A DNA stretch of 64,000 bases, taken from NCBI GenBank assembly GCA_018825305.1, contig JAHJEO010000009.1:37287-101286 (forward strand), in the 5' to 3' direction. Positions 44,684 through 53,288 of this stretch are shown piece by piece. Each line of letters opens with the position of its first letter. Within the stretch, counting starts at the first letter, position 1. The position numbers were made by a program, and so were the translations under genes. The stretch comes from Gammaproteobacteria bacterium. Its GTDB lineage: Bacteria; Pseudomonadota; Gammaproteobacteria; Burkholderiales; Rhodocyclaceae. The notes under the pieces are model-generated. The model searched no databases. It saw only the letters and a program-made list of their open reading frames with translations, and had not been told where the DNA came from.

Positions 44684-46422
44684 AAAGCCTGGCCCAACTC
44701 TTCAGCTTCAAGGGCGGCGTCAAGCCCGCTTCGCACAAGGTGGAGTCCGCCGATTGCCCGATCCGGCCGGCACCCATGCCGGCGCGCCTGATCGTGCCGC
44801 TGCGCCAGAGCGCCGGCCACACCGCGCAGTGCCTGGTCGAAGTCGGCCAGAAGGTGCAAAAGGGCCAGATGATCGGCGCCGCCGAGGGCGTGTTTTCCTC
44901 GGCGACCCATGCGCCAACCTCCGGCACCGTCGTGGCGGTGGGGCCGGAGGCCGTGCCCCACCCGTCCGGCCTCGCCGCGCCCTGTGTCGTCATCGAAACC
45001 GACGGTGAGGATCGCTGGGGCGAGCGCACACCGCTGGACTGGCGCGGCGGCGACCCCGAAGTGCTGCGCGGCTTCATCCGCGACGCCGGCATCGTCGGCC
45101 TCGGCGGCGCCACCTTCCCCAGCCACATCAAGCTCAAGCCCGGCGCCGCCGGCGAGTTCGGCGGGCGCATCCCGACGCTGGTCATCAACGGCGCCGAATG
45201 CGAGCCGTGGATCACCTGCGACGACCGCCTGATGCGCGAGCGCGCCGAGGGCATCCTGCGCGGCGCGGCGATCATGCGCCACCTGGTCGGCGCCGAGAAG
45301 ATCATCGTCGGCATCGAGGACAACAAGCCGCAGGCGGTCGCCGCCATGCGCGCGGCCGCTGCGGCGCTGGGCGAAGCTCAACTGGATGTCGTGGCGGTGC
45401 CGACGCGCTACCCGGCCGGCGGCGAGAAGCAGCTGATCCGCGTGCTCACCGGCATCGAGATTCCCTATGGCAAGCTCGGCACCCAGTTCGGCGTGCAGTG
45501 CTTCAACGTCGGCACCGCCTACGCCATCCATCGCGCCGTGGAGCATGGCGAGCCGCTGATTTCGCGGCTGCTGACGCTGACCGGCAACGTCGCCCGTCCC
45601 GGCAACTACGAGGTGCTGATCGGCACGCCGATCGAGACCCTGCTGCCGCTGGCCGAACCGCGCGCCGACACCAACGGCTACCTGATGGGCGGACCGATGA
45701 TGGGTTTCACCCTGCCCCGCCTCGACGTGCCCGTGGTCAAGTCCAGCAACTGCGTCATCGCCGCCAGCCCGGCCCTGTTCCCGCAGGCGCCGCCCGAGAT
45801 GCCCTGCATCCGCTGCGGCGCCTGCGCCCGTGCCTGCCCGGCCGAACTGCAGCCCTTCGAGCTCTACTGGCATTCGCGCGCAAAGAATTTCGGCAAGGCG
45901 CAGGAGTACCACATCTTCGACTGCATCGAATGCGGCTGCTGCTCCTATGTCTGCCCGTCGCGCATCCGCCTGGTCGATTACTTCCGCTTCGCCAAGTCGT
46001 CGATCCGGGCGCGCGAGCGCGAGAAAAGCGCCGCCGACCTGGCCCGTGAGCGCTACGAATTCCGCCTCGCCCGCGACGAGCGCGAGAAGCAGGAAAAGGC
46101 CGCCAAGCTCGCCGCCAAGGCCGCCGAGACCAAGGCGAAGCTGGCCGCGCAGGCGGCAGCCACGACGGCTGCGGCAGACGACGCGTCGGGCGAAGCCCAA
46201 AAACTCGGCGCTGGCGGCACGGCGAGCGAGCCCGCAGACGACCCGAAAAAAGCGCTGATCGCCGCCGCCATGGCCCGCGCCCAGGCACAGAAGGCGGCCT
46301 CCCATCCTGAAAACACCGAGGCGCTGAATCCCGAGGTGCAGGCCGAGATCCAGGACATCGAGGCCCGCCGCGCCAAGCTGCGCGAGACGGCCAAGGCGGC
46401 GCAGCCCCAGGACAACAATTGA
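44680..46422 (+). CDS. rnfC: Rnf complex subunit RnfC
   Basis: The 580-residue peripheral protein has the biotin/lipoyl-like N-terminal domain, the NADH/FMN-binding region [16 protein letters not shown], and two 4Fe-4S motifs ([12 protein letters not shown] and [12 protein letters not shown]). It exchanges electrons with NADH. From about residue 445 it has a long Ala/Lys/Glu-rich tail, probably coiled coil, as in many proteobacterial RnfC proteins. That tail holds a 24-base repeat (46200-46223). A GC-rich repeat follows two bases after the stop, separating it from rnfD. Confidence 0.95.
   Translation: MKSLAQLFSFKGGVKPASHKVESADCPIRPAPMPARLIVPLRQSAGHTAQCLVEVGQKVQKGQMIGAAEGVFSSATHAPTSGTVVAVGPEAVPHPSGLAAPCVVIETDGEDRWGERTPLDWRGGDPEVLRGFIRDAGIVGLGGATFPSHIKLKPGAAGEFGGRIPTLVINGAECEPWITCDDRLMRERAEGILRGAAIMRHLVGAEKIIVGIEDNKPQAVAAMRAAAAALGEAQLDVVAVPTRYPAGGEKQLIRVLTGIEIPYGKLGTQFGVQCFNVGTAYAIHRAVEHGEPLISRLLTLTGNVARPGNYEVLIGTPIETLLPLAEPRADTNGYLMGGPMMGFTLPRLDVPVVKSSNCVIAASPALFPQAPPEMPCIRCGACARACPAELQPFELYWHSRAKNFGKAQEYHIFDCIECGCCSYVCPSRIRLVDYFRFAKSSIRAREREKSAADLARERYEFRLARDEREKQEKAAKLAAKAAETKAKLAAQAAATTAAADDASGEAQKLGAGGTASEPADDPKKALIAAAMARAQAQKAASHPENTEALNPEVQAEIQDIEARRAKLRETAKAAQPQDNN
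46200..46223 (+). repeat. 24-base interspersed repeat, copy i
   Basis: One mismatch to the consensus. It is in sense orientation in the low-complexity tail of rnfC, read as KLGAGGTA. Confidence 0.73.
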
Positions 46423-46423
46423 T

Positions 46424-46492
46424 GGCCCCCCACGCACGCAACTACGGCTTGCTGCCCCCCACGGGGGGGCGTAGCCTTTCCCGGGGCGGCCC
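46424..46492. repeat. GC-rich boundary repeat, copy 4 (between rnfC and rnfD)
   Basis: It opens GGCCCCCCACGCACGC, has GCTGCCCCCCACGGGGGGGC in the middle and ends GGGGCGGCCC. It is very similar to the elements at 25404 and 52433. It fills most of the 84-base gap, the only real gap in the rnf operon. Confidence 0.78.
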
Positions 46493-46506
46493 TTCGAAAG
46501 ACTAGG

Positions 46507-47529
46507 ATGCTCGAAAACTCCCCCTACGTCCTCCAGCCCGCCAGCGTCCGCAGCGTGATGTTCCGGGTGCTGGTCGCCCTGCTGCCGGGAATCGCCGCCT
46601 ACGTCTGGTTCTTCGGCGCGGCCATCCTGGTGCAGCTGGCGCTGTGCTCCATCGCGGCGCTGGCCGGCGAGTGGGCGATGCTGGCGCTGCGCCGCAAGCC
46701 GGCCTGGCTCTTCCTCAGCGACGGCAGCGCGCTGGTCACGGCCTGGCTGATCGCGCTGACCTTCCCGCCGATAGCACCGTGGTGGCTGGGCGTGGCGGCG
46801 ACGCTGTTCGCCATCGTCGTCATCAAGCACCTCTACGGCGGCCTCGGCCAGAACCCCTTCAACCCGGCGATGGCGGCCTACTGCCTGATGATCGTCGCCT
46901 ACCCCCAGATCATTTCCCAGTGGCCAGCCGTCGGCTTCACCGATTTTGCGGCGCAGTGGACGGCGATCTTCGGCGGCGCCGAGCGCCACCTCGACGCCAT
47001 CGTCATGGCCACGCCGCTGGACGCGCTGCGCACCACGCTGCACACCGCCGATGCCCGCGCCACCGTCGCCGGCATCCTCGGCAGCCACGCCACCTTCGGC
47101 AACATCGGCGGCAGGGGCTGGGAGTGGGTGGCGCTCGGCTACCTCTTCGGCGGCATCTGGCTGATACAGCAGCGCGTCATCACCTGGCACATTCCGGCCG
47201 CCTTCCTCGGCACGCTGGTCGTGATAGCCGGCATCGCCAGCAGCCTCAACCCGGCCACCTATGCCGGCCCGGTGTTCCAGGCCTTCACCGGCGGCGCCAT
47301 GCTCTGCGCCTTCTTCATCGCCACCGACCCGGTGTCGGGCGCGACCACGCCGCGCGGCAAGCTGATCTTCGCCGCCGGCATCGCGCTGCTGACCTGGATC
47401 ATCCGCACCTTCGGCGCCTATCCCGACGGCATCGCCTTCGCCACGCTGCTGATGAACCTCTGCGTGCCGCTGATCGACATGAAGACCCAGCCGCCGGTCT
47501 TCGGCCACAAGAAGGGCTCGGACCAATGA
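46507..47529 (+). CDS. rnfD: Rnf complex subunit RnfD
   Basis: The 340-residue membrane protein has about ten helices, the GGLGQNPFNPAMAAYCLMI segment and the covalent-FMN site in DPVSGATTPRGK (Thr acceptor). It forms part of the ion-translocating core. Its stop overlaps rnfG as ATGA. The start lies 14 bases after the boundary repeat, so its ribosome site is largely provided by the sequence just past the repeat. Confidence 0.96.
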   Translation: MLENSPYVLQPASVRSVMFRVLVALLPGIAAYVWFFGAAILVQLALCSIAALAGEWAMLALRRKPAWLFLSDGSALVTAWLIALTFPPIAPWWLGVAATLFAIVVIKHLYGGLGQNPFNPAMAAYCLMIVAYPQIISQWPAVGFTDFAAQWTAIFGGAERHLDAIVMATPLDALRTTLHTADARATVAGILGSHATFGNIGGRGWEWVALGYLFGGIWLIQQRVITWHIPAAFLGTLVVIAGIASSLNPATYAGPVFQAFTGGAMLCAFFIATDPVSGATTPRGKLIFAAGIALLTWIIRTFGAYPDGIAFATLLMNLCVPLIDMKTQPPVFGHKKGSDQ

Positions 47530-48257
47530 CCGCCCCGGATCCAGCCACCCCGAACCCGCTGGCGGCCGCCACCACATCCGGAACGCCCGAGCCATCCATC
47601 GTGCGCATTTCGGCGCGTACCGCGGTGATCCTGCTGCTGTTCACGCTGGCCTTCACCGCGCTGATGGCCGGCACCTACAAGCTCACCCAGCCCATGCTTG
47701 AGGCCAGCGCCCAGGCCGAGAAGCTGCGCCTGATCGGCGAGGTGCTGCCGCCGCTAAGCTACGACAACCCGCTGCTCGACGACGCGATCACGCTGCCGCC
47801 GACGAAGGCAATCGGCCTCGACGACGACAGCCGGGCCTACCGCGCGCGCAAGGACGGCAAGCCGGTGGCGCTGGTGTTCGAGGCCGCGGCCCTCGACGGC
47901 TACAGTGGACGCATCGGGCTGATCGTCGCCGTCGCCGCCGATGGCCGCCTGCTGGCGATGCGCGTCACCCAGCACAAGGAAACCCCGGGCCTGGGCGACT
48001 ACGTCGATCCGAAGAAGGACAAGAACAAGGCCAGCCCCTGGATCCGGCAGTTCGACGGCGTCGGCTTCGACACCGCGCTGGGCGGCAAGTGGAAGGTGAA
48101 GAAGGACGGCGGCCAGTTCGACCAGCGCGCCGGCGCCACCATCTCGGCCCGCGCCGTCACCAACGCCTCCGGCCGGGCCCTGCTGTGGGCGCAGGAGCGC
48201 AGCGCGCAGCTGTTCGAGCTGCCGGCCGGCAAGACTTTCGAGGAGAAGGCCAAATGA
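47526..48257 (+). CDS. rnfG: Rnf complex subunit RnfG
   Basis: The 243-residue product has one N-terminal membrane helix (about residues 35-55) and a periplasmic FMN-binding domain with HKETPGLGDYVDP and RAGATISARAV, where the Thr carries covalent FMN. It passes electrons on the outer side of the membrane. It overlaps both rnfD and rnfE by four bases. Confidence 0.96.
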   Translation: MTAPDPATPNPLAAATTSGTPEPSIVRISARTAVILLLFTLAFTALMAGTYKLTQPMLEASAQAEKLRLIGEVLPPLSYDNPLLDDAITLPPTKAIGLDDDSRAYRARKDGKPVALVFEAAALDGYSGRIGLIVAVAADGRLLAMRVTQHKETPGLGDYVDPKKDKNKASPWIRQFDGVGFDTALGGKWKVKKDGGQFDQRAGATISARAVTNASGRALLWAQERSAQLFELPAGKTFEEKAK

Positions 48258-48937
48258 ACGGACACTATCGGGAAATCGCCAGGAACGGCCTGTGGAAGCA
48301 GAACGCCATCCTGGCCCAGCTGCTCGGCCTCTGCCCATTGCTCGCCGTCAGCACGACCCTGGTCAACGCCGTCAGCCTTGGCCTGGCCACCATCATCGTC
48401 ATGGGCCTCGCCAACCTCGCGGTTTCGACGCTACGCGGCTTCATCCCCTACGAAATCCGCATCCCGGTGTTCGTGCTGATCATCGCGGCGCTGGTCACCG
48501 TGGTCGACCTCGCCTTCAACGCCTTCCTCCACGACCTCTATCTGGTGCTGGGAATTTTCATCCCGCTGATCGTCACCAACTGCATCGTGCTGGCCCGCGT
48601 CGAGGCCTTCGCGGCGAAGAATTCGACGCCGGCCGCAACCTGGGACGGCGTGATGATGGGCGTCGGTTTCGTCTGGGTGATCGGGCTGCTCGGCGCACTG
48701 CGCGAGCTGATCGGCCAGGGCACGCTGCTCTCCGGCATCGACATGATCTTCCCCACGGCTTCGGCCATCCAGGTATTGCCGGTCGATTATCCGGGCTTCC
48801 TCATCGCCATCCTGCCGCCGGGGGCCTTCTTCGTCCTCGGCCTGCTGGTTGCCGGACGCAACTGGCTCGATCACCGCGCCAACCAGCGCATCCAGCGCCA
48901 GCGCAGCCAGCCCCCTGCGGCGATGGCATCGGGCTAG
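48254..48937 (+). CDS. rnfE: Rnf complex subunit RnfE
   Basis: The 227-residue membrane protein has six helices and the RnfE signature [20 protein letters not shown] and [16 protein letters not shown]. It pairs with RnfA around the membrane Fe-S cluster. It is the last rnf gene here; rnfH is located about 20 kb away beside ratA. Confidence 0.96.
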   Translation: MNGHYREIARNGLWKQNAILAQLLGLCPLLAVSTTLVNAVSLGLATIIVMGLANLAVSTLRGFIPYEIRIPVFVLIIAALVTVVDLAFNAFLHDLYLVLGIFIPLIVTNCIVLARVEAFAAKNSTPAATWDGVMMGVGFVWVIGLLGALRELIGQGTLLSGIDMIFPTASAIQVLPVDYPGFLIAILPPGAFFVLGLLVAGRNWLDHRANQRIQRQRSQPPAAMASG

Positions 48938-48995
48938 ATGCCAACCGATTTCGGCAGGATGGCGTAGCATCACCGAGCTACCAAGGAGTCACACC

Positions 48996-50177
48996 ATGAA
49001 ACGCAGCATCCTCAAAACCCTGCTGATTGCCTTCCTGGCCTTCGGCCTTGGCATCGGCTTCGTCTTTCCCTTCTTCGCCGATTTCTTCGTTGACTGGAAG
49101 CCGGGGATGTACGGCTGGTTCTTCGCCTCGGCGATGGTCGCCGGCGCCATGGTGGGCGTCGCCAATTACTGGCTGGTCAGCCGCATCCTGGTAACACCCT
49201 TGCGCCGCATCGCCACCGTGGCCACCGAGATTTCCGAACGCAACCTGAGCCATACCTGCTCGATGGAGAGTGACGACACCATCGGTGAAATCATCGTCGC
49301 CTTCAACAAGATGGCGGCAAACCTGCGCGACCTGATCGGCCAGGTGGCCCGCATGAGCGGCAAGGTCGAGGACGATGTGCAGAGCATCCAGCGGCTGGTC
49401 AGCGGTGTGCGTGACCAGTTCATCGAGCAGCGCGAAGGCTCGCGCCAGATCGTCGAAGCGGTAGACCACCTTTCCGCAACGGTTTCCGATATCGCCGACA
49501 CCGCGCGCCAGGTCGCCGCATCGGCGCAAGAAGCACTCGGGGTCGCCAGCAGCGGCCAGCGCGTTGTCGAGGACTCCATCGGCGGAATGGGCCAGATCGA
49601 GCATTCGGTCTCGCAGGCTTCGAGCGACATCCACCAGCTCGGCCGCCGCTCCGAGGAAATCGGCGCCATCATCGCCACCATCCGCAGCATCGCCGAACAG
49701 ACCAACCTGCTGGCGCTGAACGCGGCGATCGAGGCGGCCCGCGCCGGCGAGCAGGGCCGCGGTTTCGCCGTCGTGGCCGACGAAGTGCGCAAGCTGGCCG
49801 AGAAGACAGGCTCCGCCACCGAGGAAATCAGCAAGATGATCAACGGCATCCAGGGCCAGGTGCGGCAGACCGTGATAAGCATGGAAACCAGCCAGGCCCA
49901 GGTGCAGACCGGCGTCGACCGCGCGCAAAAGGCCGGCGCTTCGCTCAACGAAATCCTCGAGCGCGTGCGCGACGTATCGACCATGATGGATCGCATCGCC
50001 GCCGGCGCCGCCGACCAGCACGGCGTGGTCGGCGACATCCTGCAGCGGCTCCAGGCCATCGAGCGCGGCGGCGAAACCACGCTGGCCAACACCAAGAACT
50101 GCGACGCGGTCTGCCACCACCTGGCCGAAGGTTCCGGTGCGCTCAACAGCGAAGTCCGCCTCTTCAGGCTGTCATGA
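48996..50177 (+). CDS. methyl-accepting chemotaxis protein lacking a large sensory domain
   Basis: The 393-residue product has two membrane helices (about residues 8-30 and 38-62) with only a short periplasmic loop (DWKPGMYG), then a HAMP domain and a complete signalling domain with the hairpin [20 protein letters not shown]. It must respond through the membrane, HAMP or a partner rather than a periplasmic ligand site. It sits between rnfE and nth, genes that are adjacent in many proteobacteria, so it has entered that block. It has a good AAGGAG ribosome site. A role in redox or energy taxis is inference. Confidence 0.92.
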   Translation: MKRSILKTLLIAFLAFGLGIGFVFPFFADFFVDWKPGMYGWFFASAMVAGAMVGVANYWLVSRILVTPLRRIATVATEISERNLSHTCSMESDDTIGEIIVAFNKMAANLRDLIGQVARMSGKVEDDVQSIQRLVSGVRDQFIEQREGSRQIVEAVDHLSATVSDIADTARQVAASAQEALGVASSGQRVVEDSIGGMGQIEHSVSQASSDIHQLGRRSEEIGAIIATIRSIAEQTNLLALNAAIEAARAGEQGRGFAVVADEVRKLAEKTGSATEEISKMINGIQGQVRQTVISMETSQAQVQTGVDRAQKAGASLNEILERVRDVSTMMDRIAAGAADQHGVVGDILQRLQAIERGGETTLANTKNCDAVCHHLAEGSGALNSEVRLFRLS

Positions 50178-50226
50178 GAGTGACTCCATCCCCGCTGCCG
50201 CTGGGCGGGGCGCCGGCCGGCCCGCG

Positions 50227-50859
50227 ATGACGCCGGCAGCGCGCCGCGAGATGTTCTCGCGGCTGTCCGCAGGCAACCCCGAGCCGGCAACCGAGCTGGC
50301 ATACGCGACACCGTTCCAGCTGCTGGTGGCGGTGATCCTGTCGGCGCAGGCGACCGACCGGGGCGTCAACCTGGCGACGCGCGCGCTGTTCCGCGACGCC
50401 CCGTCGCCACAGGCCATCGCATCCCTCGGCGAGCCGCGGCTGGCCGACTACATCAAGACCATCGGCCTCTACAAGACCAAGGCGAAGAACGTGCTGGCCA
50501 CCGCGCGGATCATCTCCGAACTCCACGGCGGCGACGTGCCGCACGATCGCGCCGCCCTCGAAGCCCTGCCCGGCGTCGGCCGCAAGACGGCCAACGTGGT
50601 GCTCAACGTCGTCTTCGGCGAACCCACCATCGCCGTGGACACGCATATCTTCCGCGTCGCCAACCGCACCGGGCTGGCGCCCGGCAAGGATGTGCGAACC
50701 GTCGAGGACAAGCTGCTGCGCGCGGTGCCGGCCGAATTTCGCAACCACGCCCACCACTGGCTGATCCTGCTCGGCCGCTACACCTGCAAGGCGCGGAAAC
50801 CCGACTGCCCGGCCTGCCGCATCCGCGACCTCTGCCAGTTCAAGGAAAAGACCCAATGA
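50227..50859 (+). CDS. nth: endonuclease III
   Basis: The 210-residue product is full-length Nth: helix-hairpin-helix LPGVGRKTANVVL with the catalytic Lys, VDTHIFRVANRTG with the catalytic Asp, and the 4Fe-4S motif C-x6-C-x2-C-x5-C (CKARKPDCPACRIRDLC). It removes oxidised pyrimidines in base excision repair. The ATG at 50227 gives the usual start; the longer frame upstream reads the MCP end in another frame. Its stop overlaps the FIST gene as ATGA. Confidence 0.97.
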   Translation: MTPAARREMFSRLSAGNPEPATELAYATPFQLLVAVILSAQATDRGVNLATRALFRDAPSPQAIASLGEPRLADYIKTIGLYKTKAKNVLATARIISELHGGDVPHDRAALEALPGVGRKTANVVLNVVFGEPTIAVDTHIFRVANRTGLAPGKDVRTVEDKLLRAVPAEFRNHAHHWLILLGRYTCKARKPDCPACRIRDLCQFKEKTQ

Positions 50860-52025
50860 CCACGGCGACCACGGCGACCACGGCGACGACCGCGGCGACA
50901 CCCCACGCCGCCACCGGCTTCGCCGCCGGCCCGGAAGCCCGGCCGGAGCTCGCCGCCCATGCGGTGACGACGGCGCTGGCCCGCTGCGGTTCCGGGGTGG
51001 CGCAAAGCATCATCCTGCTGCTGACGCCGCACTTCGCCCGCACACCGCAGGCCGCCATCACGGCTGCCGCCCGCGCCGGCAACTGCCTGCAGGTGTTCGG
51101 CGGCACCACCCCCGGCGTATTCACCGAGCAGGCCTGGACGCTCGACCAGCCGGCCGCCGCCGCGCTGGTGCTGACCGGCGACATGACGCTGGCGCCGCCC
51201 GACAGTGAATTGCCGCTGCTGTCGCTGGCCATGCCCGACGCCCTCGACTCGGCCTGGCTGGGCGCGGGGCAACCGCGCTTCGGCGCGCTCGCCACCGGCG
51301 ACGACCACCATGCGATCGGCGCCGTATGGGATCACGCCAAGTGGCAGCTCGAAGGACGTAGCGAGGCCTGCCTGGCCGGAGGCGAATTCGAACTTGCCGT
51401 ATCGCGCGGCATGCAGGCCATCTCGGACGTGCTCGAAGTCACCGCGGCCGACGGCTACGAGCTGCAATCGCTGGGCGACGAGGCGTCGCTGCCGACGCTG
51501 CTGGCGTGCCTGCCGGAAGAGTTGCGCAGCCCGGCCAACCTGCCGCTGGGCCTGCTCTTCGCCGCCGTGATCGACGATGAAATCGGGCTGGATCGAGCCG
51601 TCGCCGAAGGTCGCTACGGACTGGTTCCCGTCCTCGCCGCCAATGCCGGCGACGGCAGCCTGACGCTGGGTGCGGCACTCGATTCCGGCACGCGCCTGTT
51701 CTGGGCGCTGCGCCACCCGGGCTCGGCCGAAGCCGAATTGCGGGGCGGCATCGACTTGCTGCAGGAGCAGCGCGACGCACTATCGATGCAAGCGGCAAAC
51801 CGCATGCCGGAATTCGCCCTGCTGTTCTCCTGCATCGGCCGCGGCCCGTATTTTTACGGCGGCGACGACCATGATCTTGCCGTCCTGACGCGGCGCTATC
51901 CCGGCCTGCCGGTGCTCGGCGGCTATTGCGGCGGCGAGATCGCGCCGCTCACCGGCGGCAACGCCATACTTTCCTACAGCGCGGTCGCCGCGCTGGCCTA
52001 CGCCCATGTTCAATCCCAGTCGTGA
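50856..52025 (+). CDS. FIST-domain protein
   Basis: The 389-residue soluble protein fits FIST N (about residues 50-230) and FIST C (about 240-380) domains: AGNCLQVFGGTTPGVFTE, RGMQAISDVLEVT, ALLFSCIGRGPYFYGGDDHD and LGGYCGGEIAPLTGG. FIST proteins are thought to sense small ligands in signalling. The N terminus is a simple Thr/Ala repeat encoded by three tandem copies of a nine-base unit. The start overlaps nth and the 3' end overlaps the DUF1841 gene by 20 bases, so the three are likely co-expressed. Confidence 0.85.
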   Translation: MTTATTATTATTAATPHAATGFAAGPEARPELAAHAVTTALARCGSGVAQSIILLLTPHFARTPQAAITAAARAGNCLQVFGGTTPGVFTEQAWTLDQPAAAALVLTGDMTLAPPDSELPLLSLAMPDALDSAWLGAGQPRFGALATGDDHHAIGAVWDHAKWQLEGRSEACLAGGEFELAVSRGMQAISDVLEVTAADGYELQSLGDEASLPTLLACLPEELRSPANLPLGLLFAAVIDDEIGLDRAVAEGRYGLVPVLAANAGDGSLTLGAALDSGTRLFWALRHPGSAEAELRGGIDLLQEQRDALSMQAANRMPEFALLFSCIGRGPYFYGGDDHDLAVLTRRYPGLPVLGGYCGGEIAPLTGGNAILSYSAVAALAYAHVQSQS

Positions 52026-52431
52026 CCAGGCCCGCAGCTTCCTCGCCGAGGCCTGGAAGAAGCGCCGCGAGCATCTGCCGGCGACCCCGCTCGAGATGAT
52101 GGCCGCCGACATCGTCGCCGAGCACCCCGAGTACCACGCCCTGCTCGAATCCGGCGCGGAGGCGCTGGCGCGCGAATGGACGCCCGAGGACGGCGAGACC
52201 AACCCCTTCCTGCACCTGTCCCTGCACCTGGCGATCGCCGAGCAGCTTTCGATCGACCAGCCGCCAGGGCTGCGCGCCGCCTACGAAACCAGGCTGCAGC
52301 GCCGCGGCGAGAGCCATGCCGCACTGCATGACATCCTCGACTGCCTCGGCGAAACCGTCTGGCGCGCCCAGAGCTCGAGCCAGCCGCCGGATGCCGAGGC
52401 TTATCTGGACTGCATCAGGAGAAAAAATTAA
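52006..52431 (+). CDS. DUF1841 family protein
   Basis: The 141-residue helical protein matches DUF1841: MFNPSRDQARSFLAEAWKK, MMAADIVAEHPEYHALLE, NPFLHLSLHLAIAEQ and HDILDCLGETVW. The function is unknown. It overlaps the FIST gene by 20 bases; this pairing next to nth suggests a conserved block. A GC-rich boundary repeat begins right after the stop. Confidence 0.85.
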   Translation: MFNPSRDQARSFLAEAWKKRREHLPATPLEMMAADIVAEHPEYHALLESGAEALAREWTPEDGETNPFLHLSLHLAIAEQLSIDQPPGLRAAYETRLQRRGESHAALHDILDCLGETVWRAQSSSQPPDAEAYLDCIRRKN

Positions 52432-52432
52432 T

Positions 52433-52502
52433 GGCCCCCCACGCTCGCAAACCCGCCTCGCTGCCCCCCACAGGGCGGGCGCATGCCCCCTTGGGACGGC
52501 CC
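52433..52502. repeat. GC-rich boundary repeat, copy 5 (before the FecR-domain gene)
   Basis: It begins GGCCCCCCACGCTCGC, contains GCTGCCCCCCACAGGGC and ends TTGGGACGGCCC. It is nearly the same as copies 2 and 4. The frame of the next gene is open through it, but its real ATG lies nine bases after. Confidence 0.78.
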
Positions 52503-52511
52503 GACGGTGGC

Positions 52512-53279
52512 ATGGTCGCCACTCCCTTCACGCGCCGCAACCTGCTCGGCGCCCTTGCCGCCGCCGGCCTGCTGACCGCCGCCGAACGCATCGGCCTGAT
52601 CCGCGCGGCACTGGCCAGCGGCACCAACCCCGTGCCGGCGGGATTGCACAAGATCAGGGGCAGCGTCACCGTGAACGGCCAGCCCGCGCGTGAAGGCACG
52701 CTGGTGCGGGCGGGCGACACCGTCGTCACCGGCGCGGGCGCCGAAGCGCTCTACGTCATCGGGCAGGATGCCTTCCTGCAGCGCGAGTCGAGCACCATCG
52801 CATTCGGCGCCGACATGGCGAACTTCATGCGGGTCATCAGCGGCAAGATCCTCTCGGTATTCGGCAAGGGAAACCGCAGCATCTTCGTCGCCACCGCCAC
52901 CATCGGCATCCGCGGCACCGCCTGCTACGTCGAGCAGCCGGAAAAACTCGGCGCTGATGAAGCAACTGCGCTACAAGGCGGTCGAGCAAAAAACGCTCTC
53001 CTCGCCGTAGCGGATGGCGGGACGGCGACCGCGGCCCCCACCTACTTCTGCCTTTGCTACGGCGAGGCCAGGGTGATTCCGACGGCAGCGCCGCAACTGC
53101 AGGAAACGCTCATCACCACCCACCACGACCACCCGCTCTACCTCCACGACGACCAGTCGATGCCGACCATGATGGTATCGGCCCCGGTGATCAACCACAC
53201 CGACGCCGAACTGGTGATGCTGGAAAACCTGGTCGGACGCTGGCCGCCGTTCTACGGCAAGACGGGTCCCGGCTATTAA
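52512..53279 (+). CDS. Tat-exported FecR-domain protein with an internal insertion
   Basis: The 255-residue product starts with a twin-arginine signal (TRRNLLGALAAAGLL) and then a FecR-type beta domain (SVTVNGQPAREGTLVRAGDTVVTG, ATIGIRGTACYVE). A later YFCLCYGEARV segment has two cysteines. Between PE and PTYFC about 30 residues look inserted, coded by sequence with two halves of the 24-base repeat at its edges. A lone FecR domain without sigma factor suggests an envelope role rather than classic signalling. The open frame upstream reads the boundary repeat, so I use the ATG at 52512. Confidence 0.78.
   Translation: MVATPFTRRNLLGALAAAGLLTAAERIGLIRAALASGTNPVPAGLHKIRGSVTVNGQPAREGTLVRAGDTVVTGAGAEALYVIGQDAFLQRESSTIAFGADMANFMRVISGKILSVFGKGNRSIFVATATIGIRGTACYVEQPEKLGADEATALQGGRAKNALLAVADGGTATAAPTYFCLCYGEARVIPTAAPQLQETLITTHHDHPLYLHDDQSMPTMMVSAPVINHTDAELVMLENLVGRWPPFYGKTGPGY
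52943..53026 (+). repeat. 24-base interspersed repeat, copy j (split by 60 bases)
   Basis: Bases 52943-52955 match the left half and 53016-53026 match the right half of the consensus, separated by 60 bases. It is in sense orientation in the FecR-domain gene and keeps frame. Confidence 0.4.
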
Positions 53280-53288
53280 ACCCGACGG

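Noticed and set aside
44302..47595. 1097-codon minus-strand frame across rnfB, rnfC and rnfD
   Set aside because: The rnf genes with their Fe-S and FMN motifs lie on the plus strand; the frame also crosses the boundary repeat between rnfC and rnfD.
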